The notes under the pieces were generated by a model that made no database searches, had not been told where the DNA came from, and was given only the letters and a program-made list of their open reading frames with translations. This document shows, one piece after another, positions 52,472 through 62,178 of a DNA stretch of 64,000 nucleotides. Origin of the DNA: Neglectibacter sp. X58 (GTDB lineage Bacteria > Bacillota > Clostridia > Oscillospirales > Acutalibacteraceae); the NCBI RefSeq assembly GCF_009936035.1, contig NZ_QWEO01000003.1, positions 1 through 64,000 of the forward strand, in the 5' to 3' direction. A program made the translations under genes and the position numbers. Numbering within the stretch: position 1 is the stretch's first letter; every line of letters begins with the position of its first letter.

Positions 52472-54811
52472 GTGGAAACCATGGAAAAAGAGAAAAAGGA
52501 TCCCAGAGGCGACGGCGCCAGCCTGCTCTCTCAAAACGTGTATTGCGTGTGCTTCCCCCAGCGGGACAGCCTGGAGGTTTTGCAGGGGGAGCTGGCAGCG
52601 GCTCGGAAGCGCTTTTTCGCCGGCGGCCGCAGGGCTGTGAAAATGGGCCGCCACGAGGTTGTAAAGGGCTTTGACGGAGACTTGCGCGGGAAGCTTTCCC
52701 GGTGGGGCTTCTATTGGAAAAAGACCGCCTTAGGCGTTTCCGAGCAAAAGGGCGTTGCCCTGGAGGAGGCCTTTGACCAGAAAAACGGTTATGTGCTGGT
52801 AAACCGGGACTTCCGGGGGAGCATCGTCAGCCGGGTGTTTTTCAACAAGGAACATGCCTGGCAAAAATCAGAATATTATGAACCATGGGATCCGGGTACC
52901 GCCAAGGTGATGTTCAAGCCCGATCCCATGGAAAACACTGTGGAGCGCTATGATTGGGATTCCGGCAAAAAGCTGTACCGCTCCGTCATCCTGCACCCTG
53001 CGCCCTATCAGGCCGGTTCCGCGGAGCAGGCCCTCATTAACGCCCGTTTTGGAGAGCCACCGCTGATTGCGGCCCTGGAAAGTGGGCAGGTGTGCTACTG
53101 CCCCCAGAAGGAGGCGGAGGAGCGCACCCTGGCCCTGGAGGAAATCAGCAGCGGCACCATGGTGCTGATGCCTGCCTGGGAGATAAAAGAGGGTGCTTTC
53201 CCTGTGGAGGAGGGCGAGGAGGACACAGCAGTAACCTTCACCAGCCTGGAGGAATATGCCAGGATTGAAGCGCCGGAAAAACCCGTCTCTCCCCCGCCCC
53301 CTGCGCAGGCCCTGGCCCAGGATATCCCTCACGAAGAGCCGCCTGCCCCCCTGCCGGAAGAGCCTGTGCAGACAGACGAGCTTGACCTGGAATTTATCCT
53401 GGCGGACGCCCGGCAGGCAGACGCCGGGGAAGCCCCCATGCCCGCGCAGGAAGAACCCATACCGGAGGAGCCTGCCCCCCCGGTATGGGAAGAAGCTGTC
53501 CAGGCGGTTTTTGCCGAACCCCAGCCTGCGGAAGATCCCCTGCCGCCAGAGCCGGATTCTGCTATCTTACCGGTGGTGCGGGAAGCTATGGAGCAGCGGG
53601 CGGAAATTTCCAGGGCGGAAGAGCCAGCCTGTCCTGCCTTCCATGGGGAACCCCCGGCGCCTGTTGCTCAGCACCTGCCTAAGCGGGCTGCCGCAAACGG
53701 CAGTTCTTCCGGTGTGCCTGTTTCCAGCACACCTGCTTCCAGCGTCTGGCAGGAAGAACAGCCCTCCATGAGCCTGGAGGACACCTCCATTCTTTCCGCC
53801 GCCAGACAGGCAGGCGGCGGGAGTCCACCCAAACGGGCGCAGCAGCCGGAACGCTCCCAGCCTGCCATGAGCCTGGAGGACACCTCTATCCTGTCCGCCG
53901 CAAGGCAGGCAGGCGGCGGAAGCCCGCCTAAACGGGCACAGCAGCCAGCGCGTTCCCAGCCCTCCATGAGCCTGGAGGATACGGCCATCCTGTCCGCCGC
54001 CAGGCAGGCAAACAGCGGGGAGCCGCCCAGGCGCACAGCCCTAGGGGAAAGTCCCAGCTTTTCCGGCGTCCGCCAGCCCCAGAACCACGCCCACAAAAGC
54101 GGTCCTGCCATTCCCCGGCACGCCGGGCCAACTTCCCAGCCTCCTGCCCCTCCTGCAGCCCGCCAGAACGCGCCTGCCCCTGTAAGCCCTTCCGGCTCTG
54201 ATCGGATGCGGACGGGAAAGCTTACAGGCAAAGGCCGGGCCGAGCAGCCCGGCGGCCTGACCGCCTATGAAGGGGAATATAAAGACGGCAAGCGCCAGGG
54301 CTTTGGCAGTCACTATTATAAAAGCGGCGATTTAAGCTATGCGGGCTTCTGGCGGAATGACAAAAAGGATGGCCTGGGTGTTTCCTTCCGGGAAGGGGAT
54401 CATGCCCTGCACATTTCCCGCTGGATGCAGGGAAAGCCCGGACAGCAGGTGTCCCTCTTTGACCGGGAGGGCAGCCTGCGCTATGGTGGCCGCATTGTAG
54501 GCGGCAAAAAGGAAGGCGCCGGGGTGAGCATCAGCAGTGCAGACGGATCTGTGCTGGTGACAAAGTGGCGGGGCGGACAGAACACTGGCCTTGCCTCTGC
54601 CTTTGATCCGGATGGCAACCTGCTTTATTACGGCAGTTGGAAAAACGGCAAGCGCCATGGCCACGGCACGGAATTTGACAAAAACGGCGGCATCGTTTTT
54701 GACGGCGAATGGCGCGACGACCAATATTACAACGGCATCCTGTATCAGAAGCCAGCGGAGGAGTTCCAGCTTACCAGCCCGGAGTATGCGGAGCCTGACT
54801 GGGAACTATAA
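52472..54811 (+). CDS. MORN-repeat protein with proline-rich linker
   Basis: 779 residues from a GTG (GGGAGG four bases upstream; ATG at 52481 possible). The N-terminal ~270 residues form an unrecognised domain. A Pro/Glu/Ala-rich linker runs from about 270 to 590 and holds three 33-residue repeats (SMSLEDTSILSAARQAGGGS, 99 bp apart at 53768, 53867, 53966). The C-terminus has MORN-type repeats (YEGEYKDGKRQGFGSHYY, YAGFWRNDKKDGLGVS, YYGSWKNGKRHGHGTEF). No signal peptide, so cytosolic. MORN repeats often bind membranes or proteins; the role here is unknown. Confidence 0.75.
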   Translation: METMEKEKKDPRGDGASLLSQNVYCVCFPQRDSLEVLQGELAAARKRFFAGGRRAVKMGRHEVVKGFDGDLRGKLSRWGFYWKKTALGVSEQKGVALEEAFDQKNGYVLVNRDFRGSIVSRVFFNKEHAWQKSEYYEPWDPGTAKVMFKPDPMENTVERYDWDSGKKLYRSVILHPAPYQAGSAEQALINARFGEPPLIAALESGQVCYCPQKEAEERTLALEEISSGTMVLMPAWEIKEGAFPVEEGEEDTAVTFTSLEEYARIEAPEKPVSPPPPAQALAQDIPHEEPPAPLPEEPVQTDELDLEFILADARQADAGEAPMPAQEEPIPEEPAPPVWEEAVQAVFAEPQPAEDPLPPEPDSAILPVVREAMEQRAEISRAEEPACPAFHGEPPAPVAQHLPKRAAANGSSSGVPVSSTPASSVWQEEQPSMSLEDTSILSAARQAGGGSPPKRAQQPERSQPAMSLEDTSILSAARQAGGGSPPKRAQQPARSQPSMSLEDTAILSAARQANSGEPPRRTALGESPSFSGVRQPQNHAHKSGPAIPRHAGPTSQPPAPPAARQNAPAPVSPSGSDRMRTGKLTGKGRAEQPGGLTAYEGEYKDGKRQGFGSHYYKSGDLSYAGFWRNDKKDGLGVSFREGDHALHISRWMQGKPGQQVSLFDREGSLRYGGRIVGGKKEGAGVSISSADGSVLVTKWRGGQNTGLASAFDPDGNLLYYGSWKNGKRHGHGTEFDKNGGIVFDGEWRDDQYYNGILYQKPAEEFQLTSPEYAEPDWEL

Positions 54812-54813
54812 AG

Positions 54814-54840
54814 AAGCGGGGGCGCTAACGGCCCCCGCTT
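54814..54840. terminator. Bidirectional terminator
   Basis: AAGCGGGGGC and GCCCCCGCTT around GCTAACG, between the MORN gene and a convergent small gene. Confidence 0.85.
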
Positions 54841-54845
54841 CCCCT

Positions 54846-55037
54846 TTATTTCAGCATTTTCTCCACATCGCCAATCAGGTTTCCCACGGTATGGATGGCC
54901 CGCCCCGCGCTTTTCTTCATGTGTGCCGCCTTGCGGTGGTTCCCTTCCATGGCCTTTGCGCCAATAGCCGCAACCACCGTACCCGCCAACACGCCCATGC
55001 CTATGCCCTTTGCCACGTTCATGGTCTGCTTGTACAT
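54846..55037 (-). CDS. Small glycine-rich single-helix protein
   Basis: 63 residues, MYKQTMNVAKGIGMGVLAGT then VVAAIGAKAMEGNHRKAAHM. A membrane or glycine-zipper helix is followed by a basic amphipathic tail. GGAGG stands nine bases before the ATG. Similar short YtxH-like proteins occur in Clostridia. No function assigned. Confidence 0.55.
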   Translation of the reverse strand: MYKQTMNVAKGIGMGVLAGTVVAAIGAKAMEGNHRKAAHMKKSAGRAIHTVGNLIGDVEKMLK

Positions 55038-55210
55038 AGCGTCAATCCTCCATAGTATCAAATAAATTCTCAGCAGCCGCAAGGCTGTCCTACCATTCAG
55101 CATACCCGCTGCCCCTCCCTTTATGCGGGGGCAGCCGCCCCCAGATTTTGTGAATTTTTAAGAAGCCGCGCCAGTCCCATAGTACGGCTTCTGAAAGGCG
55201 GTGGCCTTTT

Positions 55211-55744
55211 ATGGCTTCCTTGAACATTGTGCTTGTAGAGCCGGAAATCCCCCAGAACACAGGGAATATCGCACGCACCTGTGCTGTCACCGGCGCTGCC
55301 CTGCACCTTATCGGCCCCATGGGCTTTACCCCGGATGACAAAAAACTGCGCCATGCAGGCCTTGACTACTGGCAATATCTGACCCTCCGCTATTACCATA
55401 GCCTGGACGATTTTTTTGCAAAAAACCAAGGGAATTTTTTCTTCTTTTCCACCAAATCCCAAAACCGCCACAGTGATATCGCCTATCCCGACGGCTGCTA
55501 CCTGTTTTTCGGCAAGGAATCTGCCGGGCTGCCGGAAAGCCTGTTGTTTGCCCATCCGGAAAGCTGCGTGCGCATCCCCATGATGGACGGCGCCCGGAGC
55601 CTGAACCTGTCTAATTCCGTAGCGGTGGGCGCTTTCGAGGTGCTGCGGCAGTGGGGGTATCCCTCCCTTGCCTGCAAAGGGGAGCTTCGGGATTTCGACT
55701 GGGCCGCCGCCAAAGCCCAGCGGCCTGATTCCGAATACTTATAA
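55211..55744 (+). CDS. trmL: tRNA (cytidine/uridine-34 2'-O)-methyltransferase
   Basis: 177 residues, SPOUT fold. It methylates the wobble base of tRNA-Leu using AdoMet. NIVLVEPEIPQNTGNIARTC at the N-terminus, then the knot residues LFFGKESAGLPESLL, RIPMMDGARSLNLSNSVAVG. Length is typical of TrmL/YibK. It stands alone between convergent and codirectional genes. Confidence 0.92.
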   Translation: MASLNIVLVEPEIPQNTGNIARTCAVTGAALHLIGPMGFTPDDKKLRHAGLDYWQYLTLRYYHSLDDFFAKNQGNFFFFSTKSQNRHSDIAYPDGCYLFFGKESAGLPESLLFAHPESCVRIPMMDGARSLNLSNSVAVGAFEVLRQWGYPSLACKGELRDFDWAAAKAQRPDSEYL

Positions 55745-55819
55745 ACATCATAAAATTTTATTTGTTTAGGAATCATAATTTGTTCATACTTTTTTGAAAC
55801 TGCCTTCACACATCCTGTT

Positions 55820-55834
55820 TATACTTCAAGTATA
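55820..55834 (+). promoter_or_regulatory. Palindrome in the ABC transporter promoter
   Basis: TATACTT-C-AAGTATA, 28 bases before the ATPase start, overlapping where a -10 would be. It is a probable operator of a repressor or MerR-type activator encoded elsewhere; AGGAGGG precedes the start. Confidence 0.45.
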
Positions 55835-55861
55835 CAAATAAGCGGTCAGGAGGGTATTCTC

Positions 55862-56566
55862 ATGTCGCATTTTATTGAGTTTGAAAACGTGTGCAAATTT
55901 TACACGATGGGCGGCAACACCATTGCCGCCGCTGACCACATCAGCTTCTTTGTGGAAAAGGGAGAGTTCTGCGTAATTGTAGGGCCTTCAGGGGCAGGCA
56001 AAACCACTGTGCTGAACATGCTGGGAGGCATGGACACCTGTGACGAGGGAACCATCACCCTGGACGGCAATGTGATAAGCGGCTACAATCCCCGGCAGCT
56101 CACAGCCTACCGCCGCCATGAAGTGGGCTTTGTGTTCCAGTTTTATAACTTGGTGCAGAATCTGACAGCTTTGGAGAATGTGGAACTGGCAAGCGAAATC
56201 TGCCGGGAGCCACTGGATGCCGCCCAAACCCTGCGAGACGTGGGCCTGGGGGACAGGCTGAAAAATTTCCCGGCCCAGCTTTCCGGAGGCGAACAGCAGC
56301 GGGTTGCCATTGCCCGGGCCTTGGCCAAAAATCCTAAGCTTCTTTTGTGCGACGAGCCCACAGGCGCTTTAGACTACAACACCGGCAAGGCAGTGCTGGG
56401 GCTTTTGCAGGACACCTGCCGCCGCACCGGGCGCACAGTGCTGATTATCACCCACAACGGGGCCTTGACAGCTATGGCAGACCGGGTTATCCGTATAAAG
56501 AGCGGCAAGGCCCTCTCCAATGAAGTGAACCCTCATCCCACTCCCGTAGAGGAAATCGAGTGGTAG
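55862..56566 (+). CDS. ABC transporter ATPase (LolD/MacB type)
   Basis: 234 residues. Walker [18 protein letters not shown]-loop [20 protein letters not shown], signature [19 protein letters not shown], Walker [14 protein letters not shown]-loop ITHN. It powers the following large permease, 28 bases downstream. Transporters of this type release lipids, peptides or lipoproteins, or transmit mechanical signals. Complete. Confidence 0.92.
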   Translation: MSHFIEFENVCKFYTMGGNTIAAADHISFFVEKGEFCVIVGPSGAGKTTVLNMLGGMDTCDEGTITLDGNVISGYNPRQLTAYRRHEVGFVFQFYNLVQNLTALENVELASEICREPLDAAQTLRDVGLGDRLKNFPAQLSGGEQQRVAIARALAKNPKLLLCDEPTGALDYNTGKAVLGLLQDTCRRTGRTVLIITHNGALTAMADRVIRIKSGKALSNEVNPHPTPVEEIEW

Positions 56567-56594
56567 CAGGAACAAAAGGAGGGCGGGGAATGCT

Positions 56595-59500
56595 ATGAAA
56601 AAGACATATTGCAAGTCCATCCTGCGCACTGTGCGCAGCTCCCTCTCCCGGTTCCTGGCGATTTTCGCCATTGTGGCCCTGGGGGTAGGGTTCCTGGCTG
56701 GGCTGCTCTCCTCTCCAGGAGACATGCGGGCCTCGGCTGAGCAATATTACGACGACACAGATTTTTACGATTTGCGGGCCGTCTCCACCCTGGGGATGAC
56801 GGAGGAGGACATCCGCCTGCTGGAGGAAATGGACGGCATAGAGGGCGTAATGCCTGTTCGCGACATGGATTTTGTGGTGGAATCCCAGGAAGGGGATGCC
56901 CTCACCCTTCGGATGCACACCTTGCCGGAGGAAGGCGCGCCCAGCATCAACACGCCGGTGCTGATGTCGGGCCGCCTGCCGGAACAGGCCGGGGAATGTG
57001 CCGTTATCCTCACAAAGACCCTGATAGAAAAGCGGGACTGGATAGGAGAAACCCTTGCCCTGCAGGACGGGCAGGATCTGGAGGACACAGTGCCTGCCTT
57101 CTTCACAGTAGTGGGCACGGTGCAAAGCTCTACCTATCTCTCCATGGAGCAGGAGCACACCTCTGCCGGCAGCGGCACCATTGACATGTTCGCCCTCACT
57201 GTGCCGGAAAGCTTCCACACAGACTATTACACTGGCGCCTATCTTACCGCCGAAGGGGTTAAAAACTGGAATTCCTTTGGCGGCGCCTATGAAAAAACGG
57301 TGGACGGGCTGCAGGAACGCCTGGAAGCGCTGGGGGAAGATCGGGCCAAAGCGCGGTATGAAGAGATAAAAGGCGAGGCGGAGGCCGAACTGGCTGACGC
57401 CAAAGAGGAATATGAAAAGGGCAAGGCCGACGCAGAGCAGGGACTGGCGGAAGCTCTGGACAAGCTTACAGACGGGCAGAAGGAAATTGAGGAAAACCAG
57501 CAGAAACTGCTGGACGCGAAGCAGGAGATTGAGGACGGCAAAACCGCCCTTTCGGATAACCGGGCCGCGCTCCAGTCCCAAACCGCCTCTGCCCAGCAGC
57601 AGATAGACAGCGGCTATGCCCAGATAAACCAGTATCAGCAGCAGATAGACAGCGGGCGGCGGCAGCTAGACGCCGCCCAGAAAAAGCTGGATGAAGGCAA
57701 GGCCCAGGTGGAAGCCGCTGAAAGCCAGCTTCTAAAGGCCAAAGAGCAGCTTGACCAGCAGGAAGCAAACCTCGCTTCCCTGGAAAACAGCAAGGCCCTT
57801 TTGTGGGAAGCCGCCAAAGGCCTGGGGCTGGAGGTAAACGACACCTCTGACGCGGCAGCTTTGGCGCTCATCGCGCAGCTAAGCGCTGTTTCCCCGGAAG
57901 CGGCAGAGCAGTTTGCCCCCCTGCAAGGAAGCCTGCTGGCCCTGCAGGCCCAGGGCACCGATACCGCCGGGTCCAGGCAGGCTTTGGAAGCGGGAAAAGC
58001 GGCGTATGCGCAGAATGCCCAGCAGGTGCAGGCCAGCCGGGCAGAGGTTGACAAGGGCCAAAAGGAACTTTCTGCCCAGCGCGCGAACCTACAAACCCAG
58101 CAGGCGGCCCTTTCCGGGCAGAAAGCCCAACTGGATCAAAACGCCGCCCTGCTGCGGCAGTCAAAGCAGGAAGGGGAAAACCAGCTTGCAGAAGCGGAAG
58201 CCCAGCTTGCAGACGCCCAGGCCCAGTATGACGATGGCATACAGCAGTTGGAGGATGCCAAAAAGGAACTGGCAGAGGGCCAGAAGGAATATGACGAGGG
58301 CAAGGCTAAGGCCGACAAGGAGCTGGCAGATGCCTGGGAGCAGATACTGGACGGAGAAGCCCAGATACGGGATATTGAAGAAGGCCAGTGGTATGTATTT
58401 GACCGGATGGACAACACCAGCTACGCAAGCTACGCAGGCAACGCGGACAAAATAGCCGCCATTGCCGCTGTGTTCCCCCTGTTCTTCTTCCTGGTGGCGG
58501 CGCTGGTGGCCCTCACCACCATGACCCGCATGGTGGAAGAAGATAGGCAGCAAATCGGCACCTTGAAGGCCCTGGGGTACAGCTCCGGACAGATAGCGGC
58601 GAAATACCTGCTGTATGCCGCGGCAGCCAGCCTGGCCGGGTGCGCCATAGGCCTGGCCGTAGGCTCCTGGCTGTTCCCCTCCATTATCATCACAGCCTAC
58701 AACATTATGTATGACATCCCCTATGTGCTCACACCCTTTAACTGGCTGTATGCCGCCATCGCTTCCATTGCGGCAGTGGTGTGTACCATGGGCGCTACCC
58801 TCAACGCCTGCTGGCACGAACTTCGGGAGGTTCCCGCCCGGCTGATGCTGCCCAAAGCTCCCAAAGCGGGAAAACGCATTCTGCTGGAGTATATTACACC
58901 CCTGTGGAGCCGCCTGAAATTTACCCAGAAGGTGACCGCCCGAAACCTTATCCGCTATAAGAAGCGGTTTTTCATGACTATAACCGGCATCGCCGGCTGC
59001 ACAGCTCTGCTGCTGACAGGTTTTGGGGTGAAAGACTCTATCTCTGACATCACTGCCAAGCAGTTTACAGAGCTGAACCACTACCAGCTTACAATAGGCC
59101 TGTCAGAGGAAAGCGCTTTAGAAGGCCGTGACCTGCAGGCCATTTTAGAGGATGAAAGCCGGGTGGCAGGCTTCCTGCCCGCCATGCAGGAAGCAGGCAC
59201 GGTGGTGCCTGCTGGGGACTATCCCGCCGACAGTGTGACCATTTTCGCCCCCTCCGACGTTTCCCTGCTGCCGGAATATTACACCTTCCGCCACAGGACA
59301 GACGGCGGGGAAGTTATCTTCGACGAAAACGCGGTTATTATTACGGAAAAGCTGGCAGAGCGCCAGCGCCTGCGAATCGGGGACACAATCATCCTGCAAA
59401 ATCACAACGAGCAGGAAGCCTCCCTCACCATCACCGATATCTGCGAAAACTATGTCCATCACACTCTGTACCTCTCCCCTGCCGCCTATGAGGAGGCTTT

Positions 59501-60065
59501 CGGAGAGGCGGCAGAGATGAATTCCATTCTGTGCCGCCTGCCGGAAGGGGAATCGCCCCAGAGCGAGACAGCCTTAACCACTGCCCTGCTCCAGTGCCGG
59601 GATGTAGCCATGACCACCTTCAACACAGAGATTTCCCGCAGCTTTGACAACACCATCCAAAGCCTGAACCTGATTGTGGTGGTGCTGATTATCTCCGCCG
59701 GGGCCTTGGCCTTTGTGGTGCTGTATAATCTGACCAATATCAACATCACCGAGCGGGAAAAAGAGCTTGCCACTATCAAGGTGCTGGGCTTTTTTGACCG
59801 GGAGGTGGCGGCCTATGTATACCGGGAAACAGCCATCCTTACGGTAATCGGCTGTCTTGCAGGGCTGGGCCTGGGCGTGGCCCTGCACCAGTTTGTCATC
59901 CGCACAGCAGAAGTGGATATCGTCATGTTTGGCAGAAGCGTGTACCCTTTAAGCTACCTGTGGTCTGCCCTGCTGACCCTGCTGTTCAGCGTGTTAGTGA
60001 ACCTGGTGATGGGCAGGAAGCTGAAAAATATCAGCATGGTGGAAAGCATGAAAGCCCCGGAATAA
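56595..60065 (+). CDS. FtsX-type ABC permease with large extracytoplasmic coiled coil
   Basis: 1156 residues. An N-terminal membrane helix (FLAIFAIVALGVGFLAGLL), a MacB-like periplasmic-type domain, then a long coiled coil at about residues 255-590, rich in Ala, Gln and Lys (KEEYEKGKADAEQGLAEALD, AEAEAQLADAQAQYDDGIQQ). The first FtsX core follows (FPLFFFLVAALVALTTMTRM, IGTLKALGYSSGQI), then a second extracytoplasmic region, and the second core (LATIKVLGFFDREVAAYVYR). This duplicated, coiled-coil plan occurs in Gram-positive export or wall-signalling permeases (YknZ/YhgE-like regions). Substrate unknown. Confidence 0.85.
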   Translation: MKKTYCKSILRTVRSSLSRFLAIFAIVALGVGFLAGLLSSPGDMRASAEQYYDDTDFYDLRAVSTLGMTEEDIRLLEEMDGIEGVMPVRDMDFVVESQEGDALTLRMHTLPEEGAPSINTPVLMSGRLPEQAGECAVILTKTLIEKRDWIGETLALQDGQDLEDTVPAFFTVVGTVQSSTYLSMEQEHTSAGSGTIDMFALTVPESFHTDYYTGAYLTAEGVKNWNSFGGAYEKTVDGLQERLEALGEDRAKARYEEIKGEAEAELADAKEEYEKGKADAEQGLAEALDKLTDGQKEIEENQQKLLDAKQEIEDGKTALSDNRAALQSQTASAQQQIDSGYAQINQYQQQIDSGRRQLDAAQKKLDEGKAQVEAAESQLLKAKEQLDQQEANLASLENSKALLWEAAKGLGLEVNDTSDAAALALIAQLSAVSPEAAEQFAPLQGSLLALQAQGTDTAGSRQALEAGKAAYAQNAQQVQASRAEVDKGQKELSAQRANLQTQQAALSGQKAQLDQNAALLRQSKQEGENQLAEAEAQLADAQAQYDDGIQQLEDAKKELAEGQKEYDEGKAKADKELADAWEQILDGEAQIRDIEEGQWYVFDRMDNTSYASYAGNADKIAAIAAVFPLFFFLVAALVALTTMTRMVEEDRQQIGTLKALGYSSGQIAAKYLLYAAAASLAGCAIGLAVGSWLFPSIIITAYNIMYDIPYVLTPFNWLYAAIASIAAVVCTMGATLNACWHELREVPARLMLPKAPKAGKRILLEYITPLWSRLKFTQKVTARNLIRYKKRFFMTITGIAGCTALLLTGFGVKDSISDITAKQFTELNHYQLTIGLSEESALEGRDLQAILEDESRVAGFLPAMQEAGTVVPAGDYPADSVTIFAPSDVSLLPEYYTFRHRTDGGEVIFDENAVIITEKLAERQRLRIGDTIILQNHNEQEASLTITDICENYVHHTLYLSPAAYEEAFGEAAEMNSILCRLPEGESPQSETALTTALLQCRDVAMTTFNTEISRSFDNTIQSLNLIVVVLIISAGALAFVVLYNLTNINITEREKELATIKVLGFFDREVAAYVYRETAILTVIGCLAGLGLGVALHQFVIRTAEVDIVMFGRSVYPLSYLWSALLTLLFSVLVNLVMGRKLKNISMVESMKAPE

Positions 60066-60104
60066 TCCCTTTCCCAAGCTGAAAAGCCTGCTTTACAGCA
60101 AACA

Positions 60105-60134
60105 AAAAAGGATCCCCTCTGCGGGATCCTTTTT
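60105..60134. terminator. Bidirectional terminator
   Basis: AAAAAGGATCCC and GGGATCCTTTTT around CTCTGC, between the permease and the convergent trkA-type gene. Confidence 0.88.
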
Positions 60135-60150
60135 CTTATACAAATGTATT

Positions 60151-60813
60151 TTACTTTGTTTCTGAAAGCACTCTGCGCAGGGCTTTCTGGCTGCGCTCTT
60201 CGCTGACAGCCACCAGCTCGTCCCCAGGGTTCAGCACTGTTGCGCCGTTAGGGATAGTCAGTTCCCCCTGGCGGATGACGGAAATCACCAAAGCGCCTTT
60301 TGGCAGCTTCATATCCATCAGGCGCACCCCGGCCCAGGCTGTATCAGGACTTAACGTGATGGAGCTTATCTCCCCCTTGCCCTTGTTCAGGCTGGCAATC
60401 AGGTGCATGTGGGCCATATCCGCCTCCTGCTCAATCATCTTTGTCAGGATGTCCGTACTGCTCACAATATTGTGGATGCCCAGCGCCCGGAATGTGCTGG
60501 CGTTGCGGGGATCGTTCACCCGCACAATTACCTTTTTCGCCCCAAAATGGTTCTGGGCCAGTTGGGCACACACCAGGTTATCCTGATCCACCCCTGTCAC
60601 TGCCATCACGCAATCTGCGCCATAGGTGCCTGCCGCCTCTAATACAGGCACATGGGTGCCGTCTCCAGGGTAAATGGCAGCATCCAAAGCGTCCGCCAGT
60701 TCCCGGCAGCGTGCTCTGTCTTTCTCCACCAGCGTCACAGAATGCCTGCGCTCCAGCAGCGCCCGGGCCAGATTCCACCCAGCCTTGCCGCCGCCCACAA
60801 TTACCATCTGCAT
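60151..60813 (-). CDS. TrkA/KtrA-type NAD-binding regulator of potassium uptake (1)
   Basis: 220 residues. RCK domain: MQMVIVGGGKAGWNLARALL, acidic VEKDRARC, then DCVMAVTGVDQDNLVCAQLA; a C-terminal TrkA_C domain (RLMDMKLPKGALVISVIRQG, LNPGDELVAVSEE). It gates a Trk/Ktr channel in response to nucleotides. It begins 20 bases after a second, divergent-in-sequence TrkA protein in the same operon. The channel gene is not in the window. Confidence 0.88.
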   Translation of the reverse strand: MQMVIVGGGKAGWNLARALLERRHSVTLVEKDRARCRELADALDAAIYPGDGTHVPVLEAAGTYGADCVMAVTGVDQDNLVCAQLAQNHFGAKKVIVRVNDPRNASTFRALGIHNIVSSTDILTKMIEQEADMAHMHLIASLNKGKGEISSITLSPDTAWAGVRLMDMKLPKGALVISVIRQGELTIPNGATVLNPGDELVAVSEERSQKALRRVLSETK

Positions 60814-60833
60814 GAGGGCTTCCTCCCTTTCGC

Positions 60834-61454
60834 CTAATCAATCACCCTGCTGTACACCACCAGATCCCCGGCCTCCAGCGCCAGCGGTTCCCCCTGGAAA
60901 AGCAGGAACCGCCCGCCTTTCTTAATCAGACCAAACAGGCCCTCCTCTGGGGCAGGCTCCAGGTGCGCTGTGGTGTGGCCTGCCATTTTCCGCTCCACCA
61001 AACGGGACTGCAAGGAGATAGTTGCCTCCCCAAAGGTGACCTGCCGGGCCTGGAAAGGGCTTATCAGCGCTGCCGCCAGCTTGTCCGCCGCCATGTTGGT
61101 AGGGCAGGCCGTAAGCAGGCCGGCCTTCTGGAAAATGCTCTCCCTGTCCGGATCGGAAATCCGCGCCACAACCTTGGGCACGCCAAAAACATCCTTGGCC
61201 ATCTGCCCCACAGCAATATTCAGGTTGTCATCTGAGGTCACAGCCGCCACCGCGTCGCAGCCTTCAATGCCAGCCTGCCGCAGGGCATTCATGTCCATGG
61301 GAAAGCCCTGGGCTGTCACCCCCTGAAAACTATCGCTGAGCTGGGCCAGATTGTCCTCGCTCTCGTCCACAATGGACACGCTGTGGCCCAGTTCATCCAG
61401 CATCTGGGCAATCCGCCTGCCCAGCAGACCGCCTCCAACAATCAAAATATTCAT
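60834..61454 (-). CDS. TrkA/KtrA-type NAD-binding regulator of potassium uptake (2)
   Basis: 206 residues. MNILIVGGGLLGRRIAQMLD, VDESEDNLAQL, DAVAAVTSDDNLNIAVGQMA and a C-terminal domain (PEEGLFGLIKKGGRFLLFQG, EAGDLVVYSRV). The ATG at 61454 starts the Rossmann fold directly and lies ten bases after the lipoprotein stop. With the next gene it gives a pair of half-size RCK subunits, which might form a heteromeric ring or replace the usual duplicated TrkA. Confidence 0.86.
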   Translation of the reverse strand: MNILIVGGGLLGRRIAQMLDELGHSVSIVDESEDNLAQLSDSFQGVTAQGFPMDMNALRQAGIEGCDAVAAVTSDDNLNIAVGQMAKDVFGVPKVVARISDPDRESIFQKAGLLTACPTNMAADKLAAALISPFQARQVTFGEATISLQSRLVERKMAGHTTAHLEPAPEEGLFGLIKKGGRFLLFQGEPLALEAGDLVVYSRVID

Positions 61455-61464
61455 AGCAAAAGCT

Positions 61465-61986
61465 TTACTCCCCGTCCTCGTCATCGCCGCCGGAAGATGC
61501 CAGAGAACTGTCCTCCTCCTTGGAAGAGGCAGAGTTATCCTTATCCTCGTCCTTGCCGCTGGTTTTGCTATCCTTGCCGGCTTCTTCTTTCAGCTTGTTA
61601 TATTCGTCCAGGGTTACTTCCACCACCTCTACATATTCGGCAGAAACATAGGCCGCTTTGCCGTTATAGGAAACCTGGTACCAGCCGTCTTTTTCGTCCT
61701 CTACCAGCAATGCCAGCTTGGATCCGTTTTTAGCAAGGCCCAGTTTGTCCCCGTCAGTAGATCCCTTGGAGCGGACATTCAACCCGTCATCCGCTTTTAC
61801 CTTTACAGCCTTTGCCATCTGCTCCGGCGTGGGGGAAGGTGACACAGCAATTGGCGTAACTGTGCTGCTGCCTGTCCCGGAACTGCTGGGCAAGCTGCTG
61901 TCATTCTTCTTGTCATCCTCCCCGCAGGCGGACAGCAGCGCCGCCGTCATGCATAAACCTAAAACCAGGCACATCCATCTTTTCAT
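61465..61986 (-). CDS. SH3-domain lipoprotein
   Basis: 173 residues. Signal peptide with lipobox ALLSAC, a Ser-rich linker, a bacterial SH3 domain (VKADDGLNVRSKGSTDGDKL, WYQVSYNGKAAYVSAEYVEV), and an acidic, Ser/Lys/Asp-rich tail. Anchored outside the membrane, probably touching the cell wall. The start at 61986 follows GGGAGGAG. First gene of the trkA-trkA operon by position, though the functional link is unclear. Confidence 0.82.
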   Translation of the reverse strand: MKRWMCLVLGLCMTAALLSACGEDDKKNDSSLPSSSGTGSSTVTPIAVSPSPTPEQMAKAVKVKADDGLNVRSKGSTDGDKLGLAKNGSKLALLVEDEKDGWYQVSYNGKAAYVSAEYVEVVEVTLDEYNKLKEEAGKDSKTSGKDEDKDNSASSKEEDSSLASSGGDDEDGE

Positions 61987-62178
61987 AAAACGCACTCCTC
62001 CCTTTGCCCGCGGCCAAGCTCCTGCCCTGCCGCGTGTTGCTATGCTTATTGTACCATAATTAGAAGAAAAGTCCAATGGTTTTTTTCTTTTTTTCATAAA
62101 TCCCCATTCCTTCCCGCTAAAAAAGTTACCACCCCCATATAGGCAGGGCAGGAAAAAGCCCTTAAATTCTTTCCTGTT

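Noticed and set aside
53768-54060. CRISPR-like 99-base periodicity
   Set aside because: The repeats are coding, in frame, and keep a conserved peptide; there are no unique spacers.
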